From NCBI RefSeq assembly GCF_029963765.1, contig NZ_JALBYU010000004.1, positions 275,992-339,991 on the forward strand: 64,000 nt of DNA, in the 5' to 3' direction. The DNA is from Pseudomonas sp. UYIF39 (GTDB lineage: Bacteria > Pseudomonadota > Gammaproteobacteria > Pseudomonadales > Pseudomonadaceae). Position 1 is the stretch's first letter; every line of letters starts with the position of its first letter. Shown here in pieces: positions 25,489 to 34,557 of this stretch. The notes beneath the pieces were generated by a model. That model searched no databases, was not told the DNA's origin, and saw only the letters and a program-made list of their open reading frames with translations. Position numbers and translations under genes: made by a program.

Positions 25489-26412
25489 ATGAACGTATGG
25501 ATCGCAGCCGTTCTGGCCGCCTTGGTTTCTGTGCCTGTACACGCCGCCACCGAGATCGCTCCTCATGTCGAGCAGGTCACCTTCAAAAAGGGCTCCGACA
25601 CCGCCAGGTTCACCCGATCCATCAAAGGCCCGCTCACCGCGCAGTACCGCCTGAACGCGAAGGCCGGCCAAATGATGACCGTGGACTTCAAGTCTTCCAA
25701 CGCCTCTGCCTACTTCAACATCACCGCAAAAGGTTCGGACTATGCGTTGTTTAACGGATCGATCATGGGCAATCACTTTCTGGGACCATTGCCCGCCGAT
25801 GGCGAATATACGGTTCAGGTATACCTGATGCGCAACGCCGCTCGGCGCAATGAAGTGGCCAACTACAGCCTTTCATTAAGCCTGAGCCCGGGTGATGCGA
25901 CGGACAGCAACCAGCCGTTCGACCAGACACTTGAATTGCAGGGCATTGGCTTTCACGTGACGAGCGTGTCGGTCGATGGAAATCGTGCTCTACACATTGC
26001 CCCCCAAGGTCTGGAAATCGATAACTCAGAGATCGTACGCCCCCTCACCGGCCCCATCGTCCGAGCAGAGGTCGCCGACCTTGATCGCAATGGCTCCCCA
26101 GAGATTTACGTATTCATCAGGTCACCGGGGCGCGGGATGCCGGGCGAGCTCATTGCTTACGCTGCCAACCGCAAGAAGTCGCTGAGCGAGATTTATCTGC
26201 CACCTGTCAGCGAGAACCCGAAAACAGCGGTGGGCTACCAGGGCGAGGATGAGTTTGCCGTGGTGGAAAATGCGTTGGTGCAGCGGTTCCCGGTTTATGA
26301 CAGCACCGATGCCGATGCGGGCAGGACGGGGAAAGTTCGGCAGGTTCAGTACACCTTGATGCCTGGTGAGGCCGGGTGGGTTTTGAGAGTTTTTGGGGTG
26401 ACGGAGTATTGA
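25489..26412 (+). CDS. Periplasmic lysozyme-inhibitor-like protein (PliG-like plus PliI-like halves)
   Basis: 307 residues with a Sec signal peptide (MNVWIAAVLAALVSVPVHA, cleavage after residue 19) and AGGA before the ATG. The first mature half (about 30-130) has AKAGQMMTVDF, SAYFNITAKGSD, GPLPADGEYTVQVYLMRNAA and RRNEVANYSLSLS, resembling the PliG/YcgK family of g-type lysozyme inhibitors. The second half (about 145-300) has AEVADLDRNGSPEIYVFIRS, KKSLSEIYLPP, YQGEDEFAVV and PGEAGWVLRV, resembling PliI-type (i-type lysozyme inhibitor) domains. The assignment rests on remembered family motifs. It is a monocistronic chromosomal gene beside the island junction. Confidence 0.6.
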   Translation: MNVWIAAVLAALVSVPVHAATEIAPHVEQVTFKKGSDTARFTRSIKGPLTAQYRLNAKAGQMMTVDFKSSNASAYFNITAKGSDYALFNGSIMGNHFLGPLPADGEYTVQVYLMRNAARRNEVANYSLSLSLSPGDATDSNQPFDQTLELQGIGFHVTSVSVDGNRALHIAPQGLEIDNSEIVRPLTGPIVRAEVADLDRNGSPEIYVFIRSPGRGMPGELIAYAANRKKSLSEIYLPPVSENPKTAVGYQGEDEFAVVENALVQRFPVYDSTDADAGRTGKVRQVQYTLMPGEAGWVLRVFGVTEY

Positions 26413-26537
26413 AGGGCGCCGGTTGGGAGTTGCTCCCTTTCGCCCCCACGGTCAAAGCCTAAACACTGCGGATGAAGACCCGAAGCCCTTCTACACTCAT
26501 CTCTCACACGTCTAAAACCCCCACTAAACGAGCCCCC

Positions 26538-27944
26538 ATGACCACCCTCAAAGACCGTTTGAAGCAAGGCAAGGATGCTCGCAAGAACTGCTCCCGCGGT
26601 TCGCAGGCGTCCGTGGGGAAAATAGATCGCGACCCGCTGCCGCTGATCAAAACGTCCAGTGAAGGCCGCATCACGTCACTGGTCGAGTTGCGCTACGGCC
26701 GCATGCTGGTCTCGCCGTTCACCTTCTATCGCGGCAACGCGCTGCTGCAAGCCCACGACTTGGCCGGAACAGCCAACATGGGGCTGGTATCGCCCATCTG
26801 CGGCGACAGTCACCTGATGAACTTCGGCGGTTTTGCAACGCCGGAACGCAATCTGCTGTTCAGCGTCAACGACTTCGACGAAGCCCATCCCGGCCCTTGG
26901 GAATGGGACTTGAAACGGCTGGTGGCAAGTTTCGTGGTGGCGGCGCGCGATCTGCGCCATGGCGACACGGTCGAAGAAACTGTCTGCCGCCAGGTGGTCG
27001 GCGCCTACCAACAGACCATGCTCGAATGTGCCGAGCAAAGCGCCCTGGAAACCTGGTACGAATCCATCAGTTACAACGACCTGCGCCAGCAAGCGAGCAA
27101 AGCGACCCTGGAGCATGTAGAGCGCGCCATCGAAAAAGCCGAACATCGCACCCATGCCGAACTGCTGCCGAAAATCAGTAAACGTGACGCGCATGGCCGA
27201 CTGATCATTCGCGATGACCTGCCGGAAATTTTCCATTTACACGAAAACACCACGCTGCTGGATGCCGACGACGACTGGCTGCGCCTGTCGGACTGGCGTG
27301 CGCTTTACGACGCGTTCATGCGCGACTATCCCGGCACGCTGCAAGCCGACCGTCGCGAGCTGTTGTCGCGTTTTCATGCCCACGACATGGCGTTCAAAGT
27401 GGTCGGTGTGGGCAGCGTCGGGACTCGATGCCTGGTTGCCCTGCTGGCCGATGATCAGGAGTTCCCGCTGTTCCTGCAGTTCAAGGAAGCACGTCGTTCG
27501 GTGCTTGCCGGTTATGTGAAAACTAAATCGCGGGTTCGGCACAACGGTCAGCGCGTGGTCGATGGCCAACGGTTGATGCAATCGGCCAGTGACCTGTTCC
27601 TCGGCTGGACCACCGGCCCCAGCGGTCGACACTTCTATGTGCGCCAGTTGCGCGACATGAAAGTCTCGGCTGAACTCGAGACGTTCGACGCGGACACCTT
27701 CGCCGCCTACGGACGCGTTTGTGGTCGTGCATTGGCACGCGCCCACGCTAAATCGTCCGGGAACGCTGCACACATCAGCGGCTACATCGGCAAGAGCGAT
27801 GCGCTGGCCGACGCACTGTTGAAGTATGCGCAAAGCTACACCGCGCAGAATGAGCGCGACTTCGAACGATTCCAGCAAGCCTGCCGCAAGGGCCGTTTGC
27901 GGGCGCGTTCGGAAGCGGACTTTGCGGCGGATCATTTGCCCTAG
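26538..27944 (+). CDS. DUF2252 family protein
   Basis: 468 residues from the ATG at 26538; an in-frame ATG at 26472 would add 22 poorly structured residues, and neither has a strong ribosome-binding site. Characteristic DUF2252 blocks are present: RMLVSPFTFYRGNALLQAHD (about 55-75), then CGDSHLMNFGGFATPERN, then FSVNDFDEAHPGPWEWDLKR, and later FLQFKEARRSV. The order HGDxHxxN-like then FDxND-like resembles an aminoglycoside-phosphotransferase/kinase fold (GDSHLMNFG, NDFDE), so a small-molecule kinase activity is possible. Function is unknown. A clear terminator follows at 28056. Confidence 0.85.
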   Translation: MTTLKDRLKQGKDARKNCSRGSQASVGKIDRDPLPLIKTSSEGRITSLVELRYGRMLVSPFTFYRGNALLQAHDLAGTANMGLVSPICGDSHLMNFGGFATPERNLLFSVNDFDEAHPGPWEWDLKRLVASFVVAARDLRHGDTVEETVCRQVVGAYQQTMLECAEQSALETWYESISYNDLRQQASKATLEHVERAIEKAEHRTHAELLPKISKRDAHGRLIIRDDLPEIFHLHENTTLLDADDDWLRLSDWRALYDAFMRDYPGTLQADRRELLSRFHAHDMAFKVVGVGSVGTRCLVALLADDQEFPLFLQFKEARRSVLAGYVKTKSRVRHNGQRVVDGQRLMQSASDLFLGWTTGPSGRHFYVRQLRDMKVSAELETFDADTFAAYGRVCGRALARAHAKSSGNAAHISGYIGKSDALADALLKYAQSYTAQNERDFERFQQACRKGRLRARSEADFAADHLP

Positions 27945-28055
27945 GCGTGTCTCCGTGCGTGAAACGGCGGGCACTCATCGACATGAATTTTTCTTCACCC
28001 CACAATCGCTCATCAACCGGTACATTGCGCTCGCTCATTCAAGAAACTACGGTTT

Positions 28056-28081
28056 GCCCGCCCTCCCGCGGGCTTTTTTTT
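28056..28081 (+). terminator. Intrinsic terminator after the DUF2252 gene
   Basis: Stem GCCCGC/GCGGGC (28056-28061 with 28068-28073), 6-nt loop, then eight T residues. A canonical rho-independent terminator on the + strand. Confidence 0.85.
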
Positions 28082-28215
28082 GCCTGCTGTTTTGTTTCCC
28101 CATGCACTAGAAAGAGGCATGTTTTCGGACTCTGCCGCAATACCCTGACGCAAACCACTCCCGACACCGCCATAGGGTGTACCATCAAGCACTGTCCATC
28201 AGATATCAGTTAGCC

Positions 28216-28653
28216 ATGTCCACGCTAAGCGAAGAGAGCCGCCAGATCGTAGCTTCTCTGGTGCACCGCGTTGGCCCCAACGCTGACATTGCAACAGTCG
28301 CGCAAGCGATCGCATCAATATTGCAGGATATGGACGCAGCCCTCACGCCCATCATCGGCCAGCAAGGGGTTGTTGCGCTTTATCGCCGCAGCCTTCATCT
28401 GTGCGCCTCTAGGCATCCGCGCCTGGCCGGCACCTATGACAGTGTGCAGGCGGCCTCTCTGGATCTGACTGCCCTCAAGTCCGTACTCGTTGAGCAAAGC
28501 GAAGCCGATGCGTTGTTTTTCGGTGACGTGTTGCTGACCACGTTTTACGAGCTGCTGACCACGCTGATCGGGCCCTCGCTCACCGCACGTTTGCTTCGTG
28601 GCGTGTGGGAACCTTCTTTGAGCGACACCCCTTCGCAGGAAAATTCGCCATGA
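28216..28653 (+). CDS. Conserved small protein upstream of the KaiC-like gene
   Basis: 145 residues from the ATG at 28216 (MSTLSEESRQIVASLVHRVG); an earlier in-frame ATG at 28177 is less likely. It is a helical, soluble protein with no transmembrane segment (IATVAQAIASILQDMDAALT, then LTTFYELLTTLIGPSLTARL). I do not recognise the domain. Its stop overlaps the start of the KaiC-like gene by four bases (ATGA), so the two are translationally coupled and probably act together with the histidine kinase downstream. Confidence 0.7.
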   Translation: MSTLSEESRQIVASLVHRVGPNADIATVAQAIASILQDMDAALTPIIGQQGVVALYRRSLHLCASRHPRLAGTYDSVQAASLDLTALKSVLVEQSEADALFFGDVLLTTFYELLTTLIGPSLTARLLRGVWEPSLSDTPSQENSP

Positions 28654-30108
28654 GCACCAAAGTGACTATCAACCGCCTGGCCACCGGCGTGCCAGGACTG
28701 GACGAGGTGCTGGGCGGAGGATTGCCGGAGTTTTCGTTCAACCTGATCGCAGGCCCGCCTGGCTGTGGCAAAACCACCCTGGCGCATCAGATGATGTTCG
28801 CCCTGGCGACACCCGAGCGCCCGGCGCTGTTTTTTACGGTGCTCGGCGAGCCGCCGCTGAAGATGCTGCGTTACCAGCAGCAATTCGACTTTTTCGACAG
28901 CGAAGCGATCAACCAGTCGATCCGCTACATCAACCTGGCTGACCACACCTTGGCCGGGAATCTGGACGAAGTACTGCGGCGCATCGTCAGCGAGGTGGAG
29001 GCTAACTCCGTCACTGGTGTTCGTCGACTCGTTCCGTTCGGTGGTGCTGGCCAGCCAGACCCAGGACAACCCGAACAACAACCTGCCGCAGTTCGTTCAG
29101 CAACTGGGCATGTTGATGACCACCTGGCAGGCGACGACCTTCCTTATTGGCGAATACTTCACCGAAACCGACACCAACCCGATCTTCACCGTGGCCGATG
29201 GCCTGATCTGGCTGCGCCAGAGCGTTCAGCGCAATTCCATGGTGCGCAAGATGGAAATCATGAAGATGCGCGGCCAGCCGACGCTGCCAGGGCTGCACAC
29301 CTTCCGTATCGCGACGTCGGGGATCAAGGTCTTTGCACCTGCGCCCCTCAACCCGGTTGAAGCACCGCTGGAGTTCCCCATCAAGCGCCTGAAAATGGGC
29401 GTGCCACAGCTCGACGAGATGCTTGGCGGCGGTCTGCCCCGTGGTTATTCCTTGCTGGTGGCCGGGCCGTCGGGCTCGGGCAAAAGTATTCTGGCGTCCA
29501 CCTTCCTGGCCGAAGGCGCTAGAAATGGTGAAACCGGCGTGATCGCGGTGTTCGAGCAACGGCCTAATCACTCCCAGAACGCCACCCTGACGGGCCTGAT
29601 TCAAAGCGGACAGGTCGGTCTGGTGGACAGCCGCGCCCCGGACCTGTCCATCGACGAGATCGTGCAATTGCTGCTCAGTGAGATCAGCCGACTGAAAGCC
29701 ACCCGCGTGGTGATCGATTCGTTGTCGGGCTTCGAACTGGCGCTGGCGCCGACCTTCCGCGAAGATTTCCGCGAGTCGCTGTCGCGCATGGTCACTGCGT
29801 TGACGAGCGCCGGGGTCAGCGTGTTGATGACCTCGGAGCTGGAAGACCGCTACACCGACCTGCGTTTCAGCCCTTACGGCACAGCATTTCTCACTGACGC
29901 AATCGTCGTTCAGCGCTACATTGAAGTGCAGAGCCGATTGCTGCGCATCATGGCCGTGGTCAAGGTGCGGGCCAGCGCCCATTCCGATGAGTTGCGCCTG
30001 TACCACATCGACGATAGCGGCCTGCACATCGGCGAGATGTTGCCAGACCAGGAAGGCTTACTCGGTGGCCGCCCTACCCGGCACCGTTTGGGCAAAGACG
30101 ACGGATGA
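28650..30108 (+). pseudogene. KaiC-like double P-loop ATPase, frameshifted
   Basis: A KaiC-family protein with two RecA-like ATPase domains. The first domain, from the ATG at 28650 with AGGA upstream, has NRLATGVPGLDEVLGGGLPE and Walker A AGPPGCGKTTL. At 29013 the frame breaks: removing the single A at 29013 would restore ANSVLVFVDSFRSVV (Walker B) and fuse the two ORFs into a normal protein of about 485 residues. The second domain has GVPQLDEMLGGGLPRGYSLL, Walker A AGPSGSGKSIL and Walker B TRVVIDSLSG, and reaches the stop at 30108. Non-cyanobacterial KaiC homologues are ATPases/kinases linked to stress adaptation rather than a clock. Whether this is a true mutation or a sequencing error cannot be decided here; the intact downstream ORF argues for a recent or artefactual event. 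Confidence 0.8.
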
Positions 30109-30117
30109 GCAAAAACC

Positions 30118-31140
30118 ATGAGTGAGGCCAATGGCAAGAACGAGCAAACGATGGCCACTGCCGCTCGCGAACTGTTCCTGCTCGGCCAGAAAACTGTTGA
30201 AGCGCGGGCGGTGCTCGCGGCGTTGCAAAAAGAGCTGAGCGATGCCAACACCCGTCTGGTCGATAGCCAGCAGGTCGAGCAACTGATCGAGGCCAATCAG
30301 CAACTGGTGCTGGCGATTTTGCTGGCGCAGTCCGATGCAGAAACACCAAAACGCACGCAGGAAGAACAACGCCTGTTCCTGGAGATGCGCGAAGCCAACG
30401 CGCAATTGGTGATCGCAGCCCTGAGCGCGCAAGACCTGCAAGCCACGGCCGAGCACACCCTGGAACAACAACGCAACATCCTCACCCAGGTGGCTCACGA
30501 ACTGCGCAATCCGCTGACGCCCATCAGCATGATCGCCGGCCGACTGGTGCGTGTGCCCAGTGAGGAACTGCCGCGCATGCAGGCGCTGATCGAAGGCCAG
30601 GTGCAGCACATGTCGCGGCTGGTGGACGATTTGCTCGACGTCTCCCGCGCCAGCACCGGCAAGTTGCGCCTCGATTGCCGCATCGTGGACATGGTGCAGA
30701 TCATCCAACAGGCCATCGAAGTGTGCAGCCCGGTGATGACCGCTCACCATTTGCACTTCACCGCTGAACTGCCTACGTGCGCGCTGGCGGTGAACGGCGA
30801 CCCGGTGCGGCTCACGCAGATTCTCGGCAACCTGCTGGGCAATGCGGCCAAGTACACACCGGCGGGCGGCAATGTCACGCTGTCGGTGACCGCCGAAGTC
30901 GACGCGCTGCAGATGAGCATTTGCGATGACGGCATCGGCATTTCCGCCCAGGCGCTGCCGTTTATCTTCGAGCCGTTTGTGCAAGACGTTCACGCCATCG
31001 GCTTCAACGGTGCAGGCCTTGGCATCGGCCTGACGGTGGTGCGCGAGTTGGTCGAAGCCCATGGCGGCACCGTGATCGGCATGAGTGACGGCAACAGCAA
31101 AGGCAGCACTTCTATCGTGACATTGCCGCTGGTGATTTGA
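30118..31140 (+). CDS. Soluble sensor histidine kinase coupled to the KaiC-like gene
   Basis: 340 residues, starting 10 nt after the KaiC-like stop. The N-terminal 110 residues are coiled coil without transmembrane segments or a recognisable sensor domain (ETVEARAVLAALQKELSDAN). The HisKA H-box is VAHELRNPLTPISMIAGRL near 130, followed by a HATPase_c domain with an N box (ILGNLLGNAAKYTPAGGNV), a G1 box (ICDDGIGISAQALPFIFEPF) and a G2 box (GLGIGLTVVRELVEAHGG). No receiver domain is attached and no response regulator is adjacent. The layout recalls KaiC with its cognate kinase SasA, so it may receive its signal from the KaiC-like ATPase (inference). Confidence 0.88.
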   Translation: MSEANGKNEQTMATAARELFLLGQKTVEARAVLAALQKELSDANTRLVDSQQVEQLIEANQQLVLAILLAQSDAETPKRTQEEQRLFLEMREANAQLVIAALSAQDLQATAEHTLEQQRNILTQVAHELRNPLTPISMIAGRLVRVPSEELPRMQALIEGQVQHMSRLVDDLLDVSRASTGKLRLDCRIVDMVQIIQQAIEVCSPVMTAHHLHFTAELPTCALAVNGDPVRLTQILGNLLGNAAKYTPAGGNVTLSVTAEVDALQMSICDDGIGISAQALPFIFEPFVQDVHAIGFNGAGLGIGLTVVRELVEAHGGTVIGMSDGNSKGSTSIVTLPLVI

Positions 31141-31197
31141 GTTTCCCCGCTGACCACGCAATGCTTGCGCGACGATCCCCGTGAACCGGAGCGCCCT

Positions 31198-31764
31198 ATG
31201 CCGCTGTTGTCCCTGCCCTGTAAACGCTTGACGCTGGCGGTGCTCGACCCTGAACAGGCGGCGCTGGAAAGCGACTTCTACCGGCGCAACCAGAGGCACC
31301 TCGCCCGGTGGTCGCCGATTCGTCCCGCCGATTACCACAGCCCTGAACGCATCCGCCCGCGCCTTGAGGTGCAAGCCAGCGCTTTCCACGCCGGTCTGGC
31401 GGTGCATTTCGCGTTGCTGGATCCGGACAACGGCCAGATGATCGGCGCCTGCAACTTCAGCGGCATCACTCGCGGGGCGTTTCAGGCCTGCTATCTCGGT
31501 TACCACATCGACCAAACCCATCAGGGCCAGGGCTTGATGCAGCAAGCACTGGAAGCCGGCATCGGCTACATGTTCGATGAGCAGAAGCTGCACCGGATCA
31601 TGGCCAATTACATCCCTGGCAATGAACGCAGTGCGCGGTTGCTGGAGCGCCTGGGCTTTGAACGCGAGGGCTATGCCAAAGCCTACCTGAGTATCGCCGG
31701 ACGCTGGCAGGATCATGTGCTGACAGCGTTGATCAACCCGGCGCCGAATGCCGGGTACCGCTAA
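31198..31764 (+). CDS. RimJ/RimL-type GNAT acetyltransferase
   Basis: 188 residues from the ATG at 31198 with GGAG upstream (31188-31191). GNAT features are the acceptor-proximal strand AVHFALLDPDNGQMIGACNF, motif A YHIDQTHQGQGLMQQALEAG (the Q/R-x-x-G-x-G/A acetyl-CoA loop), and motif B HRIMANYIPGNERSARLLER followed by LGFEREGYAK. This is the RimJ/RimL branch, which acetylates N-terminal residues of ribosomal proteins or small amines; the substrate cannot be told. It lies 57 bp after the kinase gene. Confidence 0.88.
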   Translation: MPLLSLPCKRLTLAVLDPEQAALESDFYRRNQRHLARWSPIRPADYHSPERIRPRLEVQASAFHAGLAVHFALLDPDNGQMIGACNFSGITRGAFQACYLGYHIDQTHQGQGLMQQALEAGIGYMFDEQKLHRIMANYIPGNERSARLLERLGFEREGYAKAYLSIAGRWQDHVLTALINPAPNAGYR

Positions 31765-31776
31765 GCGCTCATCCTG

Positions 31777-32829
31777 TTATTGCACGACCATCTTTTGCGC
31801 AACGTCGGGCAACAGGCAGCCTTTGGCCATCCACTGACAATCCCGGTCCCAACGATAACCGGTCTCCAGGTTGCCTCGATCGTCATAGTAGTTCAGCCGC
31901 AATTGGCGGGGATTCAAATCAAGTTTGGCAAAACCGGCATGTGCGGTGGCAAACGAGGTGTCCTGCGCTGCGGCGCCAACGGCGTAGAGTTTCTGGCCCC
32001 CGGCCCCGGAAACCACCCAGGCTGGCTCGGCCGCGCGTAGCAGCAGTTGCTGATTGTGGTCGTGCCCGGCCAGGAACACGTCGACCTTGTTGCGTTCCAG
32101 TGCGGGCAACAACAGGTTGACCAGTTCACTGTCCTCACCATGCTGGCCATGATTGCGGACCGGGTGATGGGCCGCCGCAATGCGCCATACAGGTGCCGGT
32201 CCCGGTTGCTGGAAGGCTTGGTCAAGCATGTCGATCTGATGCTGAAAGGATTCCCGTGGCGCCGAGGTGTCGAGGAACACCATTCGCACCAACGGTCGAC
32301 CATCGACGCTGCCGAAATCCTTGACGTAGAAGTTGCTCGACATCTGCCAGCGACCCGAGCCCTTGCGCTGCTGGCCATATTCGAGTTCGATCTTTTGCGA
32401 CTTGGGGTAATCGTGATTGCCCAGCACGGCGTAAAACGGCACATGACTCAGCCACTGGCCCCAATAGACGCGCTCGAACTTCATTTGCCAGCCAAGGTCG
32501 TGGGTACTGGTCAGCGGTTTGCCATAGAAGTTGTCGCCCAACAACACGACCATGTCCAGCCGCCCGTCTCTGGCCGCGACTCGCTCCATGGCCTGACCCA
32601 CTCGCCACTGTTGCAGATCACCGCTGCCTTGGTCGCCCAAGGCAATCATCGACACGGCGGAAGGGTCCAGACCACTCAACGGAACAAACGGCGCCGGCGG
32701 TGTAAATATCCAGTACCCGACTATCGCTGCGCCAATCAGCAAGATGATTGCGACGATGCTTAGCCTGCGAACAGCCTTTCCGGGGACAAAACGTTTTGCG
32801 GCGGGTGATGGAGTTTGGGGTCGTTTCAA
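31777..32829 (-). CDS. Purple acid phosphatase-like metallophosphoesterase, membrane-anchored
   Basis: 350 residues. The start appears to be TTG at 32829; no in-frame ATG or GTG occurs before the membrane segment, so a rare start codon is likely. An N-terminal signal anchor (LSIVAIILLIGAAIVGYWIF, about 23-42) places the enzyme outside the inner membrane. Calcineurin-fold metal ligands occur in order: ALGDQGSG, LLGDNFYGK, VLGNHDYPK, AAHHPVRNH and LAGHDHNQQ. The GDNFY and GNHDY pattern matches tartrate-resistant (purple) acid phosphatases of the ACP5 type. The substrate is unknown; it is transcribed toward the GNAT gene. Confidence 0.85.
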   Translation of the reverse strand: MKRPQTPSPAAKRFVPGKAVRRLSIVAIILLIGAAIVGYWIFTPPAPFVPLSGLDPSAVSMIALGDQGSGDLQQWRVGQAMERVAARDGRLDMVVLLGDNFYGKPLTSTHDLGWQMKFERVYWGQWLSHVPFYAVLGNHDYPKSQKIELEYGQQRKGSGRWQMSSNFYVKDFGSVDGRPLVRMVFLDTSAPRESFQHQIDMLDQAFQQPGPAPVWRIAAAHHPVRNHGQHGEDSELVNLLLPALERNKVDVFLAGHDHNQQLLLRAAEPAWVVSGAGGQKLYAVGAAAQDTSFATAHAGFAKLDLNPRQLRLNYYDDRGNLETGYRWDRDCQWMAKGCLLPDVAQKMVVQ

Positions 32830-32994
32830 TCAAGGGCTCACTTGGCATGGCCAGCCAGGCATTAAGGGAAAGCAGGGGTCGACATTTGCCATTAATAGAT
32901 CACACCAGTTGTTCACACTTTGTTAAGAATTCGCCCCGTATACTTTTTTTAGCCCGCTTTTTTTCGGCCCCCTTTCGTCGATGGCCAGAACCTT

Positions 32995-34434
32995 ATGTCG
33001 CGTCCAGCCCCATTGCTTTTCCTGCTTGGTTGCTTGCTGTTTTTCTTCGCCTTTGGCAACCATCAATTGCAAGGTTCTACCGAAGCCCGGGTCGCCGGGA
33101 TCGCCATGGAAATGTACCTGGATGACGACTGGGTGACACCGCGCCTGTTCGGCGAATCCTTCCTGGAGAAACCGCCCCTGAGCCTGTGGCTCGACTCCGG
33201 GGCGATCCGTGTGTTCGGTGGCACGCCGTGGGCGGTTCGACTGGCGTCGGCGTTTGCCGGGTTGTTCAGTGTGATGGTGTTGTACGCCATGCTGCGCCGG
33301 TTCGGCCGGCCGAAGACGATTGCCTGGACCGCCGGGATCCTGCTGGCAACCATGGCCAGTTATTGGAGCAATGTGCGCGGTGTCGGTGAGGACGCCTTGC
33401 TCGCCCTCGGCGTAACCATGGCGCTGTTGGCGTTTTTCCAGGGACAACGGCACGCCACGATGGGCAACGCATTACTGTTTGCCGCAGGGATTGCCATCGC
33501 CACTTTAAGCAAAGGTGTATTGGGACTGGCGATGCCCGGGGTGGTGATCCTCGCGTTCCTGCTGGCCGAGAGCCTGATGGACAAACGCCTGAAAGTAGCC
33601 GCCTGGCTACGACCAGGGCTGCTGACACTGCTGGGGCTGATCCCGCTGCTGATCTGGCTCGCTGCGCTGTACCAACGCGATGGTGCCCATGCCGTAAGCG
33701 AAGTACTGCTGACCAACAGCGTCGGCCGATTCAGCGGCTCTTTCGTCGAAGCCGGGCATTACGAACCGTTCTACTACTACCTGGCCAAGCTTCCGCAAGC
33801 GTTCCTGCCCTGGAACATTCTGGTGTATCTGGGGTTGTGGCACTTTCGCAAAAGCCTGATGGCCAACCGTTATTTGCTGTTTTTTACCCTGTGGATCCTG
33901 GCGCAGTTCGTCGTGCTGACGCTGGCATCGAGCAAGCGCACCGTGTACCTGATGTCGATGACGCCCGCCGCCGCGGTGATTGCGGCGGAATATGCCCACG
34001 TCCTGCTCCAAAGGCTGAAGGCCCGTGAAGGCGCCTCGAGCCTGATCGGCCGTATTGCCCGGCACCGACAAGGTGTGGTCGCCGGTTTGCTCACGGTGGT
34101 GATCGCCAGTTACCTGGCCACCGCGCAATGGGCAATGCCCCGGGCCGACGTCGAACTGTCCTTCCTGCCCCTGACCGAACACATTCAGACGCTACAGGCC
34201 AATGGGCAGCAAGTCGCGCTGTTCCAGGCCAATGAACGGCTAGGCGGTGCCACCGTGTTCTACACCCAACGGGTGATCAAGGGACTGGACACCGAGGCGC
34301 AGCTGCATGAGTTTTTGAGGGCGTCGCCGGGCAATGTGGCGGTGATGTCTGGTGAGAGCGAACCGGCCGCTCCGTTGAAGGTGCTGAAGATCATGATGGT
34401 GGGGCGCCAGGCGTATTACTTCGTCGGGGAGTGA
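32995..34434 (+). CDS. ArnT-like glycosyltransferase (GT83/PMT family)
   Basis: 479 residues with about ten hydrophobic segments from residue 4 onward. The GT-C signature is near the N-terminus: STEARVAGIAMEMYLDDDWV (E/D after the first membrane segment) and LFGESFLEKPPLSLWL, the KPP motif of ArnT/PMT-like polyprenyl-phosphate sugar transferases. The C-terminal periplasmic part is short (about residues 380-479), shorter than in true ArnT (about 550 aa). Such enzymes add sugars, for example aminoarabinose, to lipid A or other lipids at the periplasmic face. No arnBCADEF genes are nearby. The context is an Ais-like and a PAP2 phosphatase. Confidence 0.85.
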   Translation: MSRPAPLLFLLGCLLFFFAFGNHQLQGSTEARVAGIAMEMYLDDDWVTPRLFGESFLEKPPLSLWLDSGAIRVFGGTPWAVRLASAFAGLFSVMVLYAMLRRFGRPKTIAWTAGILLATMASYWSNVRGVGEDALLALGVTMALLAFFQGQRHATMGNALLFAAGIAIATLSKGVLGLAMPGVVILAFLLAESLMDKRLKVAAWLRPGLLTLLGLIPLLIWLAALYQRDGAHAVSEVLLTNSVGRFSGSFVEAGHYEPFYYYLAKLPQAFLPWNILVYLGLWHFRKSLMANRYLLFFTLWILAQFVVLTLASSKRTVYLMSMTPAAAVIAAEYAHVLLQRLKAREGASSLIGRIARHRQGVVAGLLTVVIASYLATAQWAMPRADVELSFLPLTEHIQTLQANGQQVALFQANERLGGATVFYTQRVIKGLDTEAQLHEFLRASPGNVAVMSGESEPAAPLKVLKIMMVGRQAYYFVGE

Positions 34435-34503
34435 GTCCTCTGCCGGCGGTTCAGTCACACCGAAGGCCCTCTCCCAACCACCGCTCCACGGGACAGAAAA
34501 CAA

Positions 34504-34538
34504 AAAACCCGCCCCCCTCTTCAGGGTTGGCGGGTTTT
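34504..34538. terminator. Bidirectional terminator between convergent genes
   Basis: Stem AAAACCCGCC/GGCGGGTTTT (34504-34513 with 34529-34538) and a 15-nt loop, with A-rich left and T-rich right flanks. It separates the glycosyltransferase gene (+) from the PAP2 gene (-). Confidence 0.75.
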
Positions 34539-34557
34539 GTTGTTCAGGCCTTTTGAA

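Noticed and set aside
30058..31716. 552-residue ORF on the minus strand
   Set aside because: Antisense to the histidine kinase and GNAT genes, which have clear motifs.
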